A stretch of DNA of 64,000 nt, taken from the NCBI RefSeq assembly GCF_000213175.1, contig NW_009799103.1, positions 1,722,830 to 1,786,829 of the forward strand, in the 5' to 3' direction. The DNA comes from Neurospora tetrasperma FGSC 2508. Lineage: Eukaryota; Ascomycota; Sordariomycetes; Sordariales; Sordariaceae. How positions within the stretch are numbered: position 1 is the stretch's first letter; each line of letters starts with the position of its first letter. The translations under genes and the position numbers were made by a program. Positions 41,534-54,567 of the stretch are shown in pieces. The notes beneath the pieces are model-generated. The model saw only the letters and a program-made list of their open reading frames with translations, was not told where the DNA came from and did no database searches.

Positions 41534-41621
41534 TCCCCTCGACCGGAATCGAGCCGGTGACCTTTCGGTATACAATCATACAATTACAGCCGAACGTGAT
41601 ATCCAACTACACCACAAGGGG
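41534..41621 (-). tRNA. tRNA-Tyr(GUA) with a 14-nt intron
   Basis: 88 nt. Acceptor CCCCTTG pairs with CGAGGGG, discriminator A; D stem GTG/CAC with loop AGTTGGATA; anticodon stem TTCGG/CCGAA; loop CTGTAA plus a 14-nt intron (41583-41570, TTGTATGATTGTAT) plus A; T arm ACCGG-CTCGATT-CCGGT. The anticodon is GTA. C1-G72 and A73 are the eukaryotic tyrosine identity elements, and the intron sits one base after the anticodon as expected. Minus-strand T5 follows as terminator. Confidence 0.85.
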
Positions 41622-42139
41622 ATATGGTTTAGACACTTGGAAATTTAGCATTAAATCCCTCAAAGCGGTGCTGGATTCTATCTCAGCGGGGACAAGTGAG
41701 TGCTGCTGGACTACTTGTATGCTGCCAGGGTTAGGGCCACACTCGGACTGAATTGCACCGACATACGTACGCTAGTAAAATCAAGGGGCGACCTGACCGT
41801 GCGCCAAGGGAACAAACAGGTCTGATGGACATCCACTTTTGATGGATCATGGGACTGCAAGGCCCTGACTCGACTTTCTCCATCACGAATCCGGGGCAGA
41901 CACAAGGGTTCCTTGAGCTACCCCAGACTTTTACCAAGTCCTCGTTCCTGAGGGTGCGTATCAATTGTCTCATTCAGGTACTTCTGCGGTTCATCGCTTC
42001 ATAAGCGATCCAGCAACGATTTGGTCTTCTTGATTGGCTGACTGGCTCTCGTTTCGCTTGCCTCCTCTAGGGAAATCAAAACAAAAAAAAAACCGAACAC
42101 AAGCATTGCTACCTAGCTATCGAGACCCGACAAGACACC
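41622..42139. other. Intergenic region
   Basis: 518 nt between tRNA-Tyr and the small mitochondrial protein gene; promoter and leader only. Confidence 0.5.
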
Positions 42140-42599
42140 ATGTTCCTTTCGACGAAAATGAACGCCTTCACGTCCTCTTCGCTGACCCAGCGCAGCCGCC
42201 TTCTACTACGGAATGCCCATGCCTCACCCGCGCTCGGAACCCCAAGAATCTCTAGACAGAGCTACGCTACGGGCCAAAAGCCAGCTGGGAAGTCCGGAAA
42301 CTTCAAGGCCACAAGCGAGCAACCTAAGCGGGTTGACCCGAACAGTCCCGAGTACAAGGCCTACCAGAGAACTTGGACAACCGTCATGATCGGGACACCC
42401 ATCATCCTTGTCTGCTCTTATGAGCTCTGGCAAAGGCGTAAGTGCGGAATGCCCGAGTTTGACCCCCTCAAGCCACCAACTAACTGCTCTTGCGTCACCA
42501 GTTATTGAGGGCAAGAAGCCTCTTTCTTTAGAACCCAAAGACACGACAGCCCTCACAGAATTGACACCACACTCGGAGAACCCAAGCACAAGAGCATAA
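42140..42599 (+). CDS. Small mitochondrial single-pass membrane protein
   Basis: Exons 42140-42437 and 42502-42599 join in phase 1 to 131 residues. The 64-nt intron has GTAAGT donor and CACCAG acceptor. The first 45 residues are rich in Ser, Arg, Leu and Ala with no acidic residue ('SSLTQRSRLLLRNAHA', 'RISRQSYATG'), a good mitochondrial presequence with an R-x-S-Y-like cleavage region. One membrane segment, 'TTVMIGTPIILVCSYELW', lies at about 79-96, followed by a short polar tail. The 'PNSPEYKAYQRTW' lead-in is typical of small inner-membrane proteins. I cannot assign it to a known respiratory or import subunit. It is probably an inner-membrane protein of filamentous fungi. Confidence 0.7.
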
Positions 42600-44591
42600 G
42601 GTATCTGAGTTCTTGTTTGCTTTGACCGTCATCAATACATAATATTTTGGTCATAGTCACGTTGGCCTTCCTTAACATCGTGTGGCGTTCAACCAAGCCC
42701 ATGCAGGACTCAATGGCCCTGCTGGCGCCGCGGTGCTAGATACCCGTGCCGTTTCGTTGGTTTACTCCAGATAATAATCATTCTACAACTGTTCAGTGCA
42801 GCCTTCGATACTTGCCCTCCCCCTCAAAAACTGTCCTCGCATCCATCCATGGATGGCTACTGCGGACGCACAACCGGAAACGAGAAAGACAGGGGAGAGC
42901 GTCGACCTTTTTATGCAGGATAGCTTGTTGCCGTCAAGAAACTGGCGCCTCCTCTTCCCCAATTCCGCGCCCTGGCTCCCCGCAAACCCACGCTCGAAGC
43001 CGGCAGGCCGGGTATCATACATAGCGGGCCTCGGATGAGAGCGGCGGGTGGGGTAGCTTCGTTCTTGGGCAAACAAGTGCTTGGGTGCTTTGCCGAGCGG
43101 CGCCTCCGAGAGAATGGAGAGTGCTGCACGAGAACGTAGTTGCAGGTACGGCACATGACGATCCTTGCGGCTCCCCTAGACTATCGTCGACTATCCAAGC
43201 GAACCAAGAAAAGGCTTTGGGGGTTCGTACCGTCTCGTCCGCCTCTCAAGAAATTGATCACACTCAGCAGGTGTCTAGACTGCTCCGTAATCAGTCATAA
43301 CTATGGCGTACCTGTATCACATTAATAATGGCTTTGACGAATGGCGACAGTCCAGTTGCCTCTCAGCTCTGGCCATCGGCGTTAACTACTTATTACGGCT
43401 GCATTTGCAGTCTGGCTCCGCTCGGCTTCGACTGCTCAAGTTAGAGAGTCCCTGAGCAACTCCGCCTTCGCAGAGGGTAGTGTAAGAAAGTCATTCTTCA
43501 TGGGTCTTCTGGCCTTGGCTTGACCCACGTCTTCCTTTAGTGCCAGCCCGTATCGTGGGGTAAATGGAGGCCAGGATCGGGTTGGGGACGTCAGCACTTC
43601 TCGACGGCTTCTAGTTGGCTCAGCCAGCGTGTGGAAGGATCCTGGATAACGTTACATTGTCACACCAACCTATCCCCGGCCTCTCCAAACGTGTCCAGCT
43701 TTAGCGTGCCATTGTTGGTCGGGTTTAACGGTTACATACAATGTGCTCCACCGGGTTAACTGATGGTCCTCGGCACATTCAGCGAGCCGCATACTGTACT
43801 TCTATGTCCAGCAAAAAGATGTGAAGCTGATAGGTGCTGTCTCTTCGAAAATAAACCCGAATCCCGACGAACTCTCGGTGTCCAATGACGTCCCGCGTTG
43901 ACAGCCCCCAATTCGACACTGAAAGTCACCACGTCGTATCCATAAGAGTTGAGAACTCGCAGTGCAAAATTGGAGATAAGGGGGAGAACTGGGAGCCAAC
44001 AAGATTGCCATCCCAACCACACTAAAAGAGAAGAATTGAAAATAAAGAGATTCACAGTGGACCTCTCCGCTCTCCCCAGATTCTCCCCCGCGTTCCGACG
44101 CGCAAAAAGGGCGGGGTCTTTGCGGTGCCTATTGGAAGCGCTAGTGCCTAAGGGGCAATCCAACGACTTCGAGAACTCCATCAACTATCCAGGTGGGTCT
44201 CTTTCGGGGGAAGTTCGATCGCGGACCGAGTGGATAAGGGGGGGAATTTCTTGCCCACACCCAGCCTGAGATGCGGAGAAGCCAGGGGCCCAGGTTCGTC
44301 TCTCTTGGTCACGGCTCTTGCTAACGGGCATAACATGGCAGCAAATCGTGGCAGAGGCTGATCATTGTTAACTGGACCATGGATGACGCTGTTCTCCATG
44401 GCTGCCAGTAGACGTTGTTCGAGTTCCTCCAGCCACTCGACGAGATTTTACAACTTTCATCTTCTTGACAACTCATCCTACTTTACGGCGGTAACCAGAC
44501 ACTTCACCGACCCAGTGTCCTTTCCAGCCGTTTCACTCCAACTCGTCTTTGATCTTCGTCCCGCTCCCGCACCTCAACTTAGACACTCCCC
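42600..44591. other. Intergenic region before the Zn2Cys6 gene
   Basis: 2.0 kb. Minus frames of 123-142 codons (42783-43154, 43756-44184) lack any recognised domain and have unlike composition to the neighbours. CT-rich leader sequence is found from about 44400. No gene called. Confidence 0.45.
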
Positions 44592-47500
44592 ATGTCCACC
44601 CTGCATCGAAACGACAGATCTCCCTCCGCGGGAGTTAGCGAATCCTCAAGTCCTGACTTTATATCACATACCCCAAGGTCCTCGAGCAAACAACAAGTGC
44701 GTCACCGGGCCTCAGTTGCCTGCGCTTCCTGCCGGGAAAGGCGGATACGTTGTGTAGTGCCCGAAGGAGAGTCCGGGTGCACACAGTGTAAGAAGACCGG
44801 AGCAGAGTGTATCATAAGAAACGATGACGAGAGGCGAAGGTGTGTACCAGGACCGACATGATATCGCAACTTGACATATCTGACACTTCAAGAGGCCTAT
44901 ATCCAAAGCATACATGTCGTCCTTGTCCAACCGAATTGCTCTCTTGGAGAAGATGCTGAGAGAAAGAGGCGTCGCCCCTCCTCCAGCCGTCCACCCTCCA
45001 AAGACGAGACAAGAAGCGAAAGAAATGCAGGAACACGAAAAACACGATGTTCGGTTCTGTGAAGACTTTGAGACTCCTGGCCCGAATCAGGCCAATTCCT
45101 CCATGGTCGCAGATTACCCCTCGCCACCAAAATTCAGCGCGGAAGAAGTACAAACGGATCCTATCGATGACAATAAACAAACACCCAAAGCCCCAAGCTA
45201 TGACTCTACACTTTTTCCAGAGTTCGCCTCCCCATGGAAGGGAGATGTACGCCAATTCTTGGGTGTAAAGAGCAGGTTCTCTGTCATGTCAGGGAGGCTG
45301 CAGTACTTTGGTTTTACGGCGAGTAGCCACGTCCACGCCCAAAACACCTCGCAGCCCAGCCCACCAGGGACGATAGATCACGTAAGCCGTGTCGAGCGTG
45401 TCATCAAAATTCTTGGCCCATCCACTCATGACCACCTTATGAGCTGCTTCTGGGGCCATTACAACCCCGCGGTTCAAGTCGTGGACCGTGAAATATTCGA
45501 GTTAGGCCGAAAGAGCCAGAACCCGAGGCATTACTCGGTATTCCTTCATATCACGATGCTTGCTGCCGGGTACCGATTTGCGGAGCGAAACAGAGAAGAT
45601 GTGAAAAGGTTGATGCTCGGGAGCTGGGAGAGCACGTTCCATCGGGAGTCCAAGTCCATGTTGGATGCTGAACTGGAGAGACCAGGCGGCATACCGAGCA
45701 TCCAGGCGCTCCTCATCCTCGCAGACCTCGAATTTGCCGCTGGCAGGGACGCAACCGGCTGGCTATATTCTGGTATGGCAAACCGATTGGCTATCGACAT
45801 CGGACTGCACGTAAACGTGCCGGTCAGCGACAGTGAGGCTCTCAGGGCTGAAGAACCACTACGTCGGCGGGTCATGACGGCGTGTGTTTTGTTCGACAGA
45901 TACTGGGCGCTTCTACTCGGCCGTTCCCCAAGCATCCGGAATCGCGACATTGGCATAGAGCTGGGGCTCAAGCCAAGGAAGGGCCCAGCCATGCCGACTG
46001 CATCACCCACGGCCCCTTTTGATATGGTGACGTCTCAGTCACCGGAGATTTCCCTTCACCAACATCTCCTCGAGCTCATGAGCATAGCGGCCAAGATTCT
46101 GGAGATGCAGAACCAACACGAATATACCGAGTTGTTGTTTGCAAACAACAAGGCAGGAGAGGAGGCCTACCAACGATTGTTTGCGCTGGACAGAAAACTG
46201 CAAGCGTGGTACCGCCGCTTACCGGACTTTTTGGCCTGGAACCCCACCAACGTTCAAGCAGCGCCTGCTGGTTTCTTTATGCTCCATCAACAATTCCATA
46301 CGTGCATGATTCTGCTTCACAGGCCTTGGGCTATATACGGTGATGAGGACGGATCAAATTCTACCAGGTCATATGGTCAGTCCGGCGGGTCGCTCCCGGG
46401 CATCAGCCATCACCATAGAGTTGCCATTGCCCGCCGTATGTGTACCCAGCATGCCATCCGCGTCGCCCGTATCTTCTGGCACCACCGTCTCCGGTTCGAC
46501 GGCAGGCGGCTACCCATCTTCGCTATCCAGCAGGCGGGCACGTCAGCGATTGCTCTGATGGCAGCCCTCGCGAACCGGACTGCTGAGCTTGACCAGCAGA
46601 GCAACCTACGATACCTGCAGGTTTTGTCGGCGGCGATATACGACATGTGCTATATCTACCAGCCGGCAGCGAGGATGTACCGCCTGCTAAAATCGATGTT
46701 AGTAGACATCCGCAACGAGGTTGTCACCGGCGTAAGCTATCCTCACGCTCAGTCGAAGACGTCGCCAGAGGTGACAGCATCGGCGCCTTCTCCGTTCCTT
46801 CAGTACACCCATCAGAGAAGCTACAGTACTCCTAATGTCGGCCTGAACTTTGGCGCCCCCGACTGGGCTACCCGCGGCTCGATTCCCAGTAGTGGCGGAG
46901 ACACCCATGGCTACCTGCAATTTTCTGGTCGGCAACAACCGGAGAATGATTTGTTTGAGGAGCACGGACATCCTCCTCCAAAGAGACAGAGGTGCAATGA
47001 CCCGAGCCGAAGGGCATCCGATCTTGGTGGTTATCTCACTCCTTCACTTTTTAATACCGGTGGTTTTGGTGGCACCTCGTCATATCCTACACCGCCATTG
47101 ACTTCTCCTAGGGATTCCGGGGATGTTCAGGCCAAAGACGATAACATGCCGATCCCGGACACGTACACTGACAACAACGCGCTCTTCGATTTTGTATTTT
47201 TGGAAGCCACGGCGCTTGATACGGTAATGGAGGAGCCGAGTGAGGAGCAGCAACAAGGAACAGAGGAGTCGAATCAAGAGGATGCCGAAACAGATTCTGT
47301 TTCCAGAGCTGCTAGCACGCCAACTGTGTCTTCTCGCAGCCACAAGGATGGCAGCGACACGGCAGAAGAGACTGCAGATATCCTTCTTGCTTCGGGCACT
47401 GATGCCAACAGGACCGCCATCGAGGATAGCTCAGATTCGGGGGGGCCAAAGAATGATCCGGGCAAGGCCTCCTCTGAAGCCACTCAGGATTCCAAAGTCT

Positions 47501-48243
47501 CAATCTCTGCCCCGGCACCATTCACAGCTTCAGCTCAGGGAGAGGATTCAGACAGCAACATCATCGAAGAATGGCTTGCCGAGCCGTCACCCCCCATCGC
47601 CGTAACATCGAATGCCAGCAAAACCATCAACCCCGCCGCGCTTACATCCATGACAAACACCACCATGGCGCCGATGCCCACACTAACAACGACAAGCCAC
47701 CACCACTTGGCCAGGTTCCAACAAATCACTCATGCCCACCATCGTGCGCAGCAGTCCACAAACGTAGCACCCTATAAACGAGACGCCCGCGTAACCAAGC
47801 AAGACCACCCGGACCTCTTTCCCAAATTTGACAAGTCAGCCATCATCGACGCGCTGGTGTCGGCGGCGGGTATAAACTTTGACCTGTCTCTTTGTCGAGA
47901 GGTGGATGTTGAAGACGACGGGAATTATGACCATGAGCATGAGGATGTTGATGTTGTCAATGAGCACGATTTTGTGAGGGAAAATCAAGGGGGTGCGGCA
48001 GGTGGTGGCAAAGATGGATGCGCGAAGGGAGGAGGAGAGGGCCCAAGCGGCGGATCAGCAGCGTATGGCGTCAGCTTGAGTGATTTGCTGGGCAGCATGG
48101 GAGGAGGAGGTCATAGGGGTAATAAGAGGAGGATCAAGGAGGTTGAAGGGAGTTATGGCGCTGGTCTTGGGTGTGGTTATGCGACTGCGACGAGTGCTGC
48201 GAAGTTGGCGAGGAATGTGGAGTTGGATTATTTGCGGTTTTGA
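44592..48243 (+). CDS. Zn2Cys6 transcription factor
   Basis: Exons 44592-44839 and 44895-48243 join (phase 2) to 1198 residues. The 55-nt intron (GTGTGT donor, ATCTGAC branch, AAGAG acceptor) splits the DNA-binding region. The zinc cluster is C44-x2-C47-x6-C54-x8-C63-x2-C66-x6-C73, inside 'VACASCRERRIRC'. Across the splice it reads DDERRRPISKAYMSSLSNRI, then a leucine-zipper-like dimerisation helix 'IALLEKMLRERG'. The fungal-specific TF domain (about 230-560) has 'AAGYRFAER', 'LADLEFAAGRDATGWLYSGM' and 'RRVMTACVLFDRYWALLLGR'. A disordered, Ser/Thr/acidic tail of some 450 residues could be an activation domain. It lies in the nucleus and binds DNA as a dimer; the pathway regulated cannot be read from its neighbours. 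Confidence 0.9.
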
Positions 48244-51200
48244 GAGAAACTCTGGATATAGACTACTAGACTTTGGCTTTTGCTAGAGACATATCTACCT
48301 CAGACTTTGAATGGAATAGAGGCGAATTGGTGTTGTTCTCTCGCTTCAAACGTATGTATGCTTAGGCCTTGACCCTATCAAGCTCGTTTGGGTATCAGCA
48401 GTCCCCTTCGTGTGACCAACTCGGCACTCGGAGATGAGCGTTTCAAGCGTTCTCCCACCCCCTTCCTCACCCCTTTCCAGGTTGCTAGTGCCTCGCTTCA
48501 CGACCGAACGACTAAACGGTCTTTGACCCTGGAGATGGAACAGGAAGAAGAAGCAGAAGCAGATGGCAGCCACGTGGGAAGCGAGGTGAGAGGGAGACGC
48601 TGCAGACGAATACTACCTTGGTACCTTGTGTATTTACATACATGTATGTACTATCCAGGTATCCCAACCTGAATGTGGAAACTTGTATATCTGGCATGCT
48701 CACCATGATGGAATTTTGTCTTCACTAATGTTGTGGACTCGATCCTTTTTTAATTTCCGTCCTCGCATCTGGACATCCATCACCAAGCTTTCTGGGGTTC
48801 CCCACTGTTACCGGACAGTGAAGCCGAAAGAAGGCTAGCGTGCTTTTGGTGCCTTTTGGAGTGGGTCTGCGAAAGCTCGAAAAGGGAACCCTGGGCGGGG
48901 ACCCTGATTTGATCAATGCCCAATGTGTGGAGCCAGTCGAGCCAAAGAGGAAGCGCGAGGGAGTTGTGACGAGAGAGCCTCACGACCCTTTCTTTTTTGT
49001 TTTATTATGCCGTTTTCTTCCATGTGGGACGATACCACATACAACCTCTATGTACACTACCTACACTCAAAGACCTAAGAGAGGGGCAACTTTCATGCCG
49101 AACTGTACACTACAATCAATGCCATTGCCTTCGAACATTGTTGATTTTTTTGATCTTTTTTCCTTTGCTCTTTCCATCCGAAACTCCAGAGCGGCTACCA
49201 TGATGTTGATTACTTCCACTTCCATCCTCTTCCTGTACAATGTCATGGTGTCGTAGTAAATACCTACCATGCTGCAGTAGTGTAGCTACCTAGACACAAG
49301 ATCATCCCACTTGCAGATGGATACGTTTATGCGCACACATTTACCAGTCGGACTGGATCATCCAAACATGATGGAGAATTGACTCTCGCCCTTGCATCCG
49401 CGAGCGCCCCATGAAACCCAATCTCGTTACACTTTCAACCCGTACGCACGTATTTGCATTGGTACGAGTGGTGGGTGTGGTTTTTCACACCCAGCTCGTG
49501 TTGGTGACATACTCGGCTGTATTCTTCAGTTCGAGCGTCCTTATCTGGGTGTCATCACCAGGAAGGGCGAAACCCTGGAGACAGGTAGGTACCTAGTTTA
49601 AACGCTCGGTAGAACCTGACACAGACAGACCTTCAGAAGCCCAGTTCAATTTGGCGCTTTGGCGAAGAGTCATCATGATCCGGTGATTATTTTGGAAAGC
49701 TGGCGGCATCAAGCCGTCGCCGCAAGACATCAGCCGCCGCCCTGCCGCCCGCCCTCGTCAATCTCGCACACCCTCCCACCCCAATAGGCCACCTGCCTCC
49801 TACCTCCATCCTACACTACCTCCTTACCTCGCTCTCTATTTGACCTATGAGGTATTCAGTGACAGGAATCAGCAGCAGCCGACCACGCCAAAACAGTACG
49901 AGCCCGAAACCCACAGAGCCCGAAGCTAAACCCCTACCCTGAAGTGTGTGCCTGGGCTGGCTTGCACGTTGACTGGACGACTGCCCGTATCGTGTACTCT
50001 GCCCATCGACCAACCAGAATTAATTGCTTGCCACAAGTCCCTAGCCTCTGTTTGTAACGACGTATCGAACCGCTTAGACAGAAAAAAGATATCGTCGGAT
50101 TGCGGGGGCTCAAGTTTCGTGCATTTGAATTAAGGACAGCCTTCCGGGGCTGAAGGGACCGGACACCTTTCCTTTCTTACCTAACCTACCTCCTAGTACT
50201 AGTGTAGTGTGTACATATGTAACGAACCATCTGCCGTCTCCCTTCCCGATCGGTACTTGCCTTGACAATTTCTCAACGGCTCAGCGTGACTTGGGGGCGA
50301 GTAACTACCTTAAGCGACGCGGAATGAAATCAAGCAGGTAACCACTTCCCTTCACTAAGAAACCAACACGAGGGCGCCTTGTTTGTACCCGCGATATCAC
50401 AGACCACACACACAGACCACGGACTCAATCGAAATACACATCGCCGCAAAGGGGGCGCAGAGCAACAGCGTACCTACTTGCCGACGCCAGAACCGCGATA
50501 ACGATAGCAACCCCGTCAGTTGTGTCATTCAGCACCACAAGTGAACCCACTCGCTCCATTCCCCGTTCTACCTCTACTCCTACTATCAGTCATTGATTGA
50601 CAAGGACGGGACTGGACCATTTTCGGATTATTCTTCTCCCACTCATTCATTCTTTGACAACTTTTAACTTTGTGCTTCTTCTGCAAAGACACAGCAATTG
50701 ACCCGGTTCCTCTTAACCAAGAACGCCACAAGTGAACCTTTCATCTCTCCACGCGTGTCGGACATTTCCATCGGTACCTACCTAGGTAGTGTAGTAGCAA
50801 GCAAGGCAGCCAAGCAAGCGCCGTTGAGCGATACCCGGCATCCAGCCATCTCCTCCCTAATCTTCGCTCTCCACTCGCGTTGATTGAGGGCTCTGCTGCT
50901 ACCCCCGGCCTCGCAAGTTGCAACGAAATCACCTACAGTCAATCATCGCCCAGCGCAGTCGGCATTTGCAGCACCACAACAACAGCACGCAGCAGCAGCA
51001 AGACGCATCTCGCAGCACGGCAACCCCGACCCCGTCAGTCCCGTCCATCCATCACGGTCAATCAGTGTCTCCCACACACCGCAGTAGCAGCAGCAGCAGC
51101 AGCAATTACAGCCCGCCGGCGCTCGAAAGCCGTTGAACGTTGAACGTTAAACCCCCCTCGAGCCTCCAAAGGGCAACACACCCACCCACCCCCCCTCCCG

Positions 51201-51285
51201 GCTCCTCTTCCCTCCCCCCCCGCGCCTCGCGGCACCAAGCACGAGTCTCCACCGACCATTTGCGAATGGAGACCTAAAGTATACT
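48244..51285. other. Long region upstream of cdc24, no gene seen
   Basis: 3.0 kb, the longest gene-free stretch together with 2.7-6.5 kb. The last kilobase is probably a long cdc24 leader: CT- and CA-rich with CAG/AGC repeats (50985-51000, 51081-51104). At least seven TACCTAC/GTAGGTA motifs are present (49063, 49261, 49587, 50471, 50775 and others). No tRNA or domain-bearing frame was found. Confidence 0.45.
51081..51104 (+). repeat. (AGC)n microsatellite in the cdc24 leader
   Basis: Seven AGC-type triplets about 180-205 nt before the cdc24 ATG, outside any supported reading frame. Confidence 0.75.
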
Positions 51286-54200
51286 ATGGCCCATGCTGCT
51301 CTTCTACGAACGAACACCGCCCCTGTATTTCAAGCGTCGACCGACGGCGTCGCCAGATTGAACAACATGAGCCTGTCCAACGCCGCGCGCGCGAGCCAGC
51401 TTTCGGGCTCGACGGCCTTCAATTCCTCTACTTCGCTCAGCTCGCTCACTTCGTCCGCCACCGCCGTTACCCCCGTGAACGGCCAGGTTGTCGCCACCAC
51501 AAACATCATCAACCAGAGAGCCGACGCCTCGCGATCGCTGTACCAAATATGTTTGTCGCTCAAACAACGCCTCGCCCAGGTTCCCGGCTTCGAGGGCTAT
51601 CTAGAACAACTGCAGCGCGAGCAGGAGAATGGCCATGATGGCCCCGTCGAGGCCCTCTGGAAGCTCCTTCGCACCGGTTTGCCCCTGCTCACCATCTACA
51701 ATGCGCTCCAACCCGAGAAACCGCTACACGTCGATCAGAGGCCGAACGAGACGGAAGCGCGACGGTCCAAACGCGCCATTATGGAATTCGTCAAGGCCTG
51801 CTTGAGCGACCTCGACCCTCCCGTTACCGAATGCTTTATCGTCGCCGACCTTACAGGGGAGGATACCACCGGCTTTGTCAAGGTGAGCGAGTCTTATGGC
51901 GCCCCCCTTTTTTCCACTTGCACACTTGATGGAACAGTATATTCTGACGAAAGCACATGTTCGGAAACCAGGTGACTTCTGTTATCAACTATGTGCTCGA
52001 TCTTGCCGAAAAACGGGGCCTCTTGCTCCAAACCCTGCCATACCCCGAAGATGATATCACGCAGCCGGGTTCTAAGATGACCCATCGCGATTACATTGTT
52101 CGAGAAATGGTAGACACGGAGCGCAAATACGTACAGGATCTCGAGAACCTCCACGACCTAAAGAGGACGCTGGAACACAGGAGCGTTATCCCTGGCGAAT
52201 TCATCCACGACATATTCCTTAATATCAACGCCATCTTGGATCATCAACGAAAGTTCCTCATCAGGGTAGAAACAACAAATTCGATGCCGCAGGCTAGGCA
52301 GGAATGGGGAAGCTTGTTCGTCACAGCTGAAGAGAACTTTGGCATTTACCAACCCTTTATCGCGAACCAAAGAAAGGCAGCCCAGGTTGCGACGCAAGTG
52401 TTTGACAAGATCCAAGAGGCTGGCCATCCGGTCGCGTGTGATTTTAATACCCTTGATGGTTTCCTCCTCAAGCCTATGCAGAGACTGGTCAAGTACCCGC
52501 TTTTGCTCAAGGTATGGATGCTGCGTCCTTTTGATGGTACTAATGCGCATACTAATTGGCTTGTTCTTAAAGGATTTGCTCAAGAAGAGCGAGGACGAGC
52601 ACACCAAGGAAGATTTAGCTGCCGGCATCGCTGCTGCTGAACGGGTCTTGATGAAAGCCAATTCGGCCGTTGATAAGAACATCCTCGAAGAGGCCTTGCA
52701 GGACCTTATACACCGAGTAGACGACTGGAAGAGCCATAAGGTGGACAACTTTGGAAGTCTGCTCCTACACGGAGTATACACTGTTATAACGGGCAAGAGT
52801 GAACAAGAGAAGGACGTACGTATCTCCCCCTGGCGCATGCGTTCCTCTTTTTGCTGGTACAAGACGAGCTGATAATGGACCGCTAACCTTCCTCAGCAGT
52901 ATGAGATCTATCTTTTTGAGAATATCTTGCTCTGTTGCAAGGAACTCACTACGACTAAAGCCAAGGACAAGAAGGACAAGACGCGATCATCCGTACCAAA
53001 GGTGCGGAACAAGTTCGCCAAACTACAACTCAAGGGCCGCATCTTCATGACCAATGTCACCGATGTAGTAGCCATTTCCAAGCCTGGTAAGCGACACAGT
53101 TGGAATTCTCGGCGGAACACAACAGTTGCTGACTGTGCAGGTTCGTATACCGTACAAATATGGTGGAAGGGCGATCCGGGCGTGGAGAATTTCATGATTA
53201 AGTTCCAGACCGAAGAGATGATGAAGAAGTGGGCCGCCGGTCTGGAAGAACAGCGAAAGCAGAACACACAAGCGGCCCCAGTTGCTCCTGACCAAGCTCC
53301 GCCAAACTTTGCCTGGCTCGCCTCGCAAGGCAACGGACTGGAGAATCCCTACAAGGACGAAGAAGAGGACGAGGACATCTATAATGCTGCTGCCCCGACC
53401 GTTGCCATGCCAGGCACAATGCCACGGAATGGATCGAGCACAAGTCTACGGCAGCGGTCCGCCACCAGCGACAGTCTAGCAGGTATGACTCGCGCACCAC
53501 CTCCACGATTCCCTCTTCCACAGGCACCTGCGCCTCTCAATGTTGGCCTTCAGCCATCACCCGCTGTTCGAGCAGGCGAGTCTTACTTCTCTCCCGTAGC
53601 CGAGTCGCCCGCTTCGAGTCGGACGAGCACAGCGAGCGGCATCTTCGCCGGTGCCGGATCCGGCTATCCTTTCCCCAAGACCGGTATCCCCCAAGGATGG
53701 CAGGAGGATAGTAACCGCTACACGGCCCCTGCCATGCCAAGGGCGCCATCGCGAGACGGCCCATCTCCAGGAACCGGGAGGAACCCACGAGGACCCTCGA
53801 TGCCCGTTATGCCCCGGGGGGATAACAGCCAGTTTCAGCAGGCACGCAGTCGGAGTTATAGTACACCGGACATTGCTGGCCAGGCCGCTGCGCGCATCAA
53901 CCAGACAGGGGTACCTGCGGTGCCAGGCATTCCCGCCCATCTAACCCATGCCCGCCATGATTCCAACATTCCCAGGAGCAATACCGGCAGCCCAGCAAAC
54001 GACCTTCCTCTACGGACCCAGACAGGTTCCCCTGGCAGAGAGCGGAAGAACTATGGAGGCCAATTGAACCAGTTCCCTCCACAGCCTATCCGCCAGGGCA
54101 CACCAGGCAGTGTCACCGGCTACCCTCCGCCATCTGGCCCGCCCCCACCGGGCATGGCGCCTCTTGCCCCGACTGAGGGAACGCGAAACATCACCCCATC

Positions 54201-54567
54201 GCTCGGTACCGCACCGATCATGTCCGGACAGAACCCGCTCTCACCCACAGATGACGACATGCTCCCCACGCAACTGAAGGTCAAGGTTCACTGCGATACC
54301 GGTAACTACATCACATTGGTTGTGCTCTACGACATTACCTACGAGAAACTGATTGACCGCATCGACAATAAGCTTTCGCGGTTTACCAGTAGCAGTATCG
54401 GCGGGGGTAATTTGAGGTTACGGTACCGGGATGAGGATGGCGACTTCGTCATGATCGAGAGCGACGATGATATTCAAATCGCCATTTCGGATTGGCGTGA
54501 GGGGCTTCGCAACCCAGACAGCGCCGGGGAAATTGACCTGTACTGCGAAGGGGAACTGTTGGAGTGA
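51286..54567 (+). CDS. cdc24: Cdc24, guanine nucleotide exchange factor for Cdc42
   Basis: Five exons: 51286-51882, 51972-52511, 52573-52815, 52900-53086 and 53141-54567; 997 residues. Phases 0, 0, 0, 1 all fit. Domains: a calponin-homology-like part (about 80-215, 'ALWKLLRTGLPLLTIYNALQ'), the DH/RhoGEF domain (about 237-415, 'YIVREMVDTERKYVQDLENL' and 'FLLKPMQRLVKYPLLLKDLL'), a PH domain (about 430-560, 'YEIYLFENILLCCKEL' and 'YTVQIWWKGD'), a Ser/Pro-rich linker and a C-terminal PB1 domain (about 897-995) with the acidic OPCA loop 'YRDEDGDFVMIESDDDIQIA'. Known role: it loads GTP on Cdc42 (and Rac in filamentous fungi) at the hyphal tip, with PB1 binding the scaffold Bem1. Intron 3 ends CAGCAG (alternative one-residue acceptor). 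Intron 4 is 54 nt and stop-free. Confidence 0.96.
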
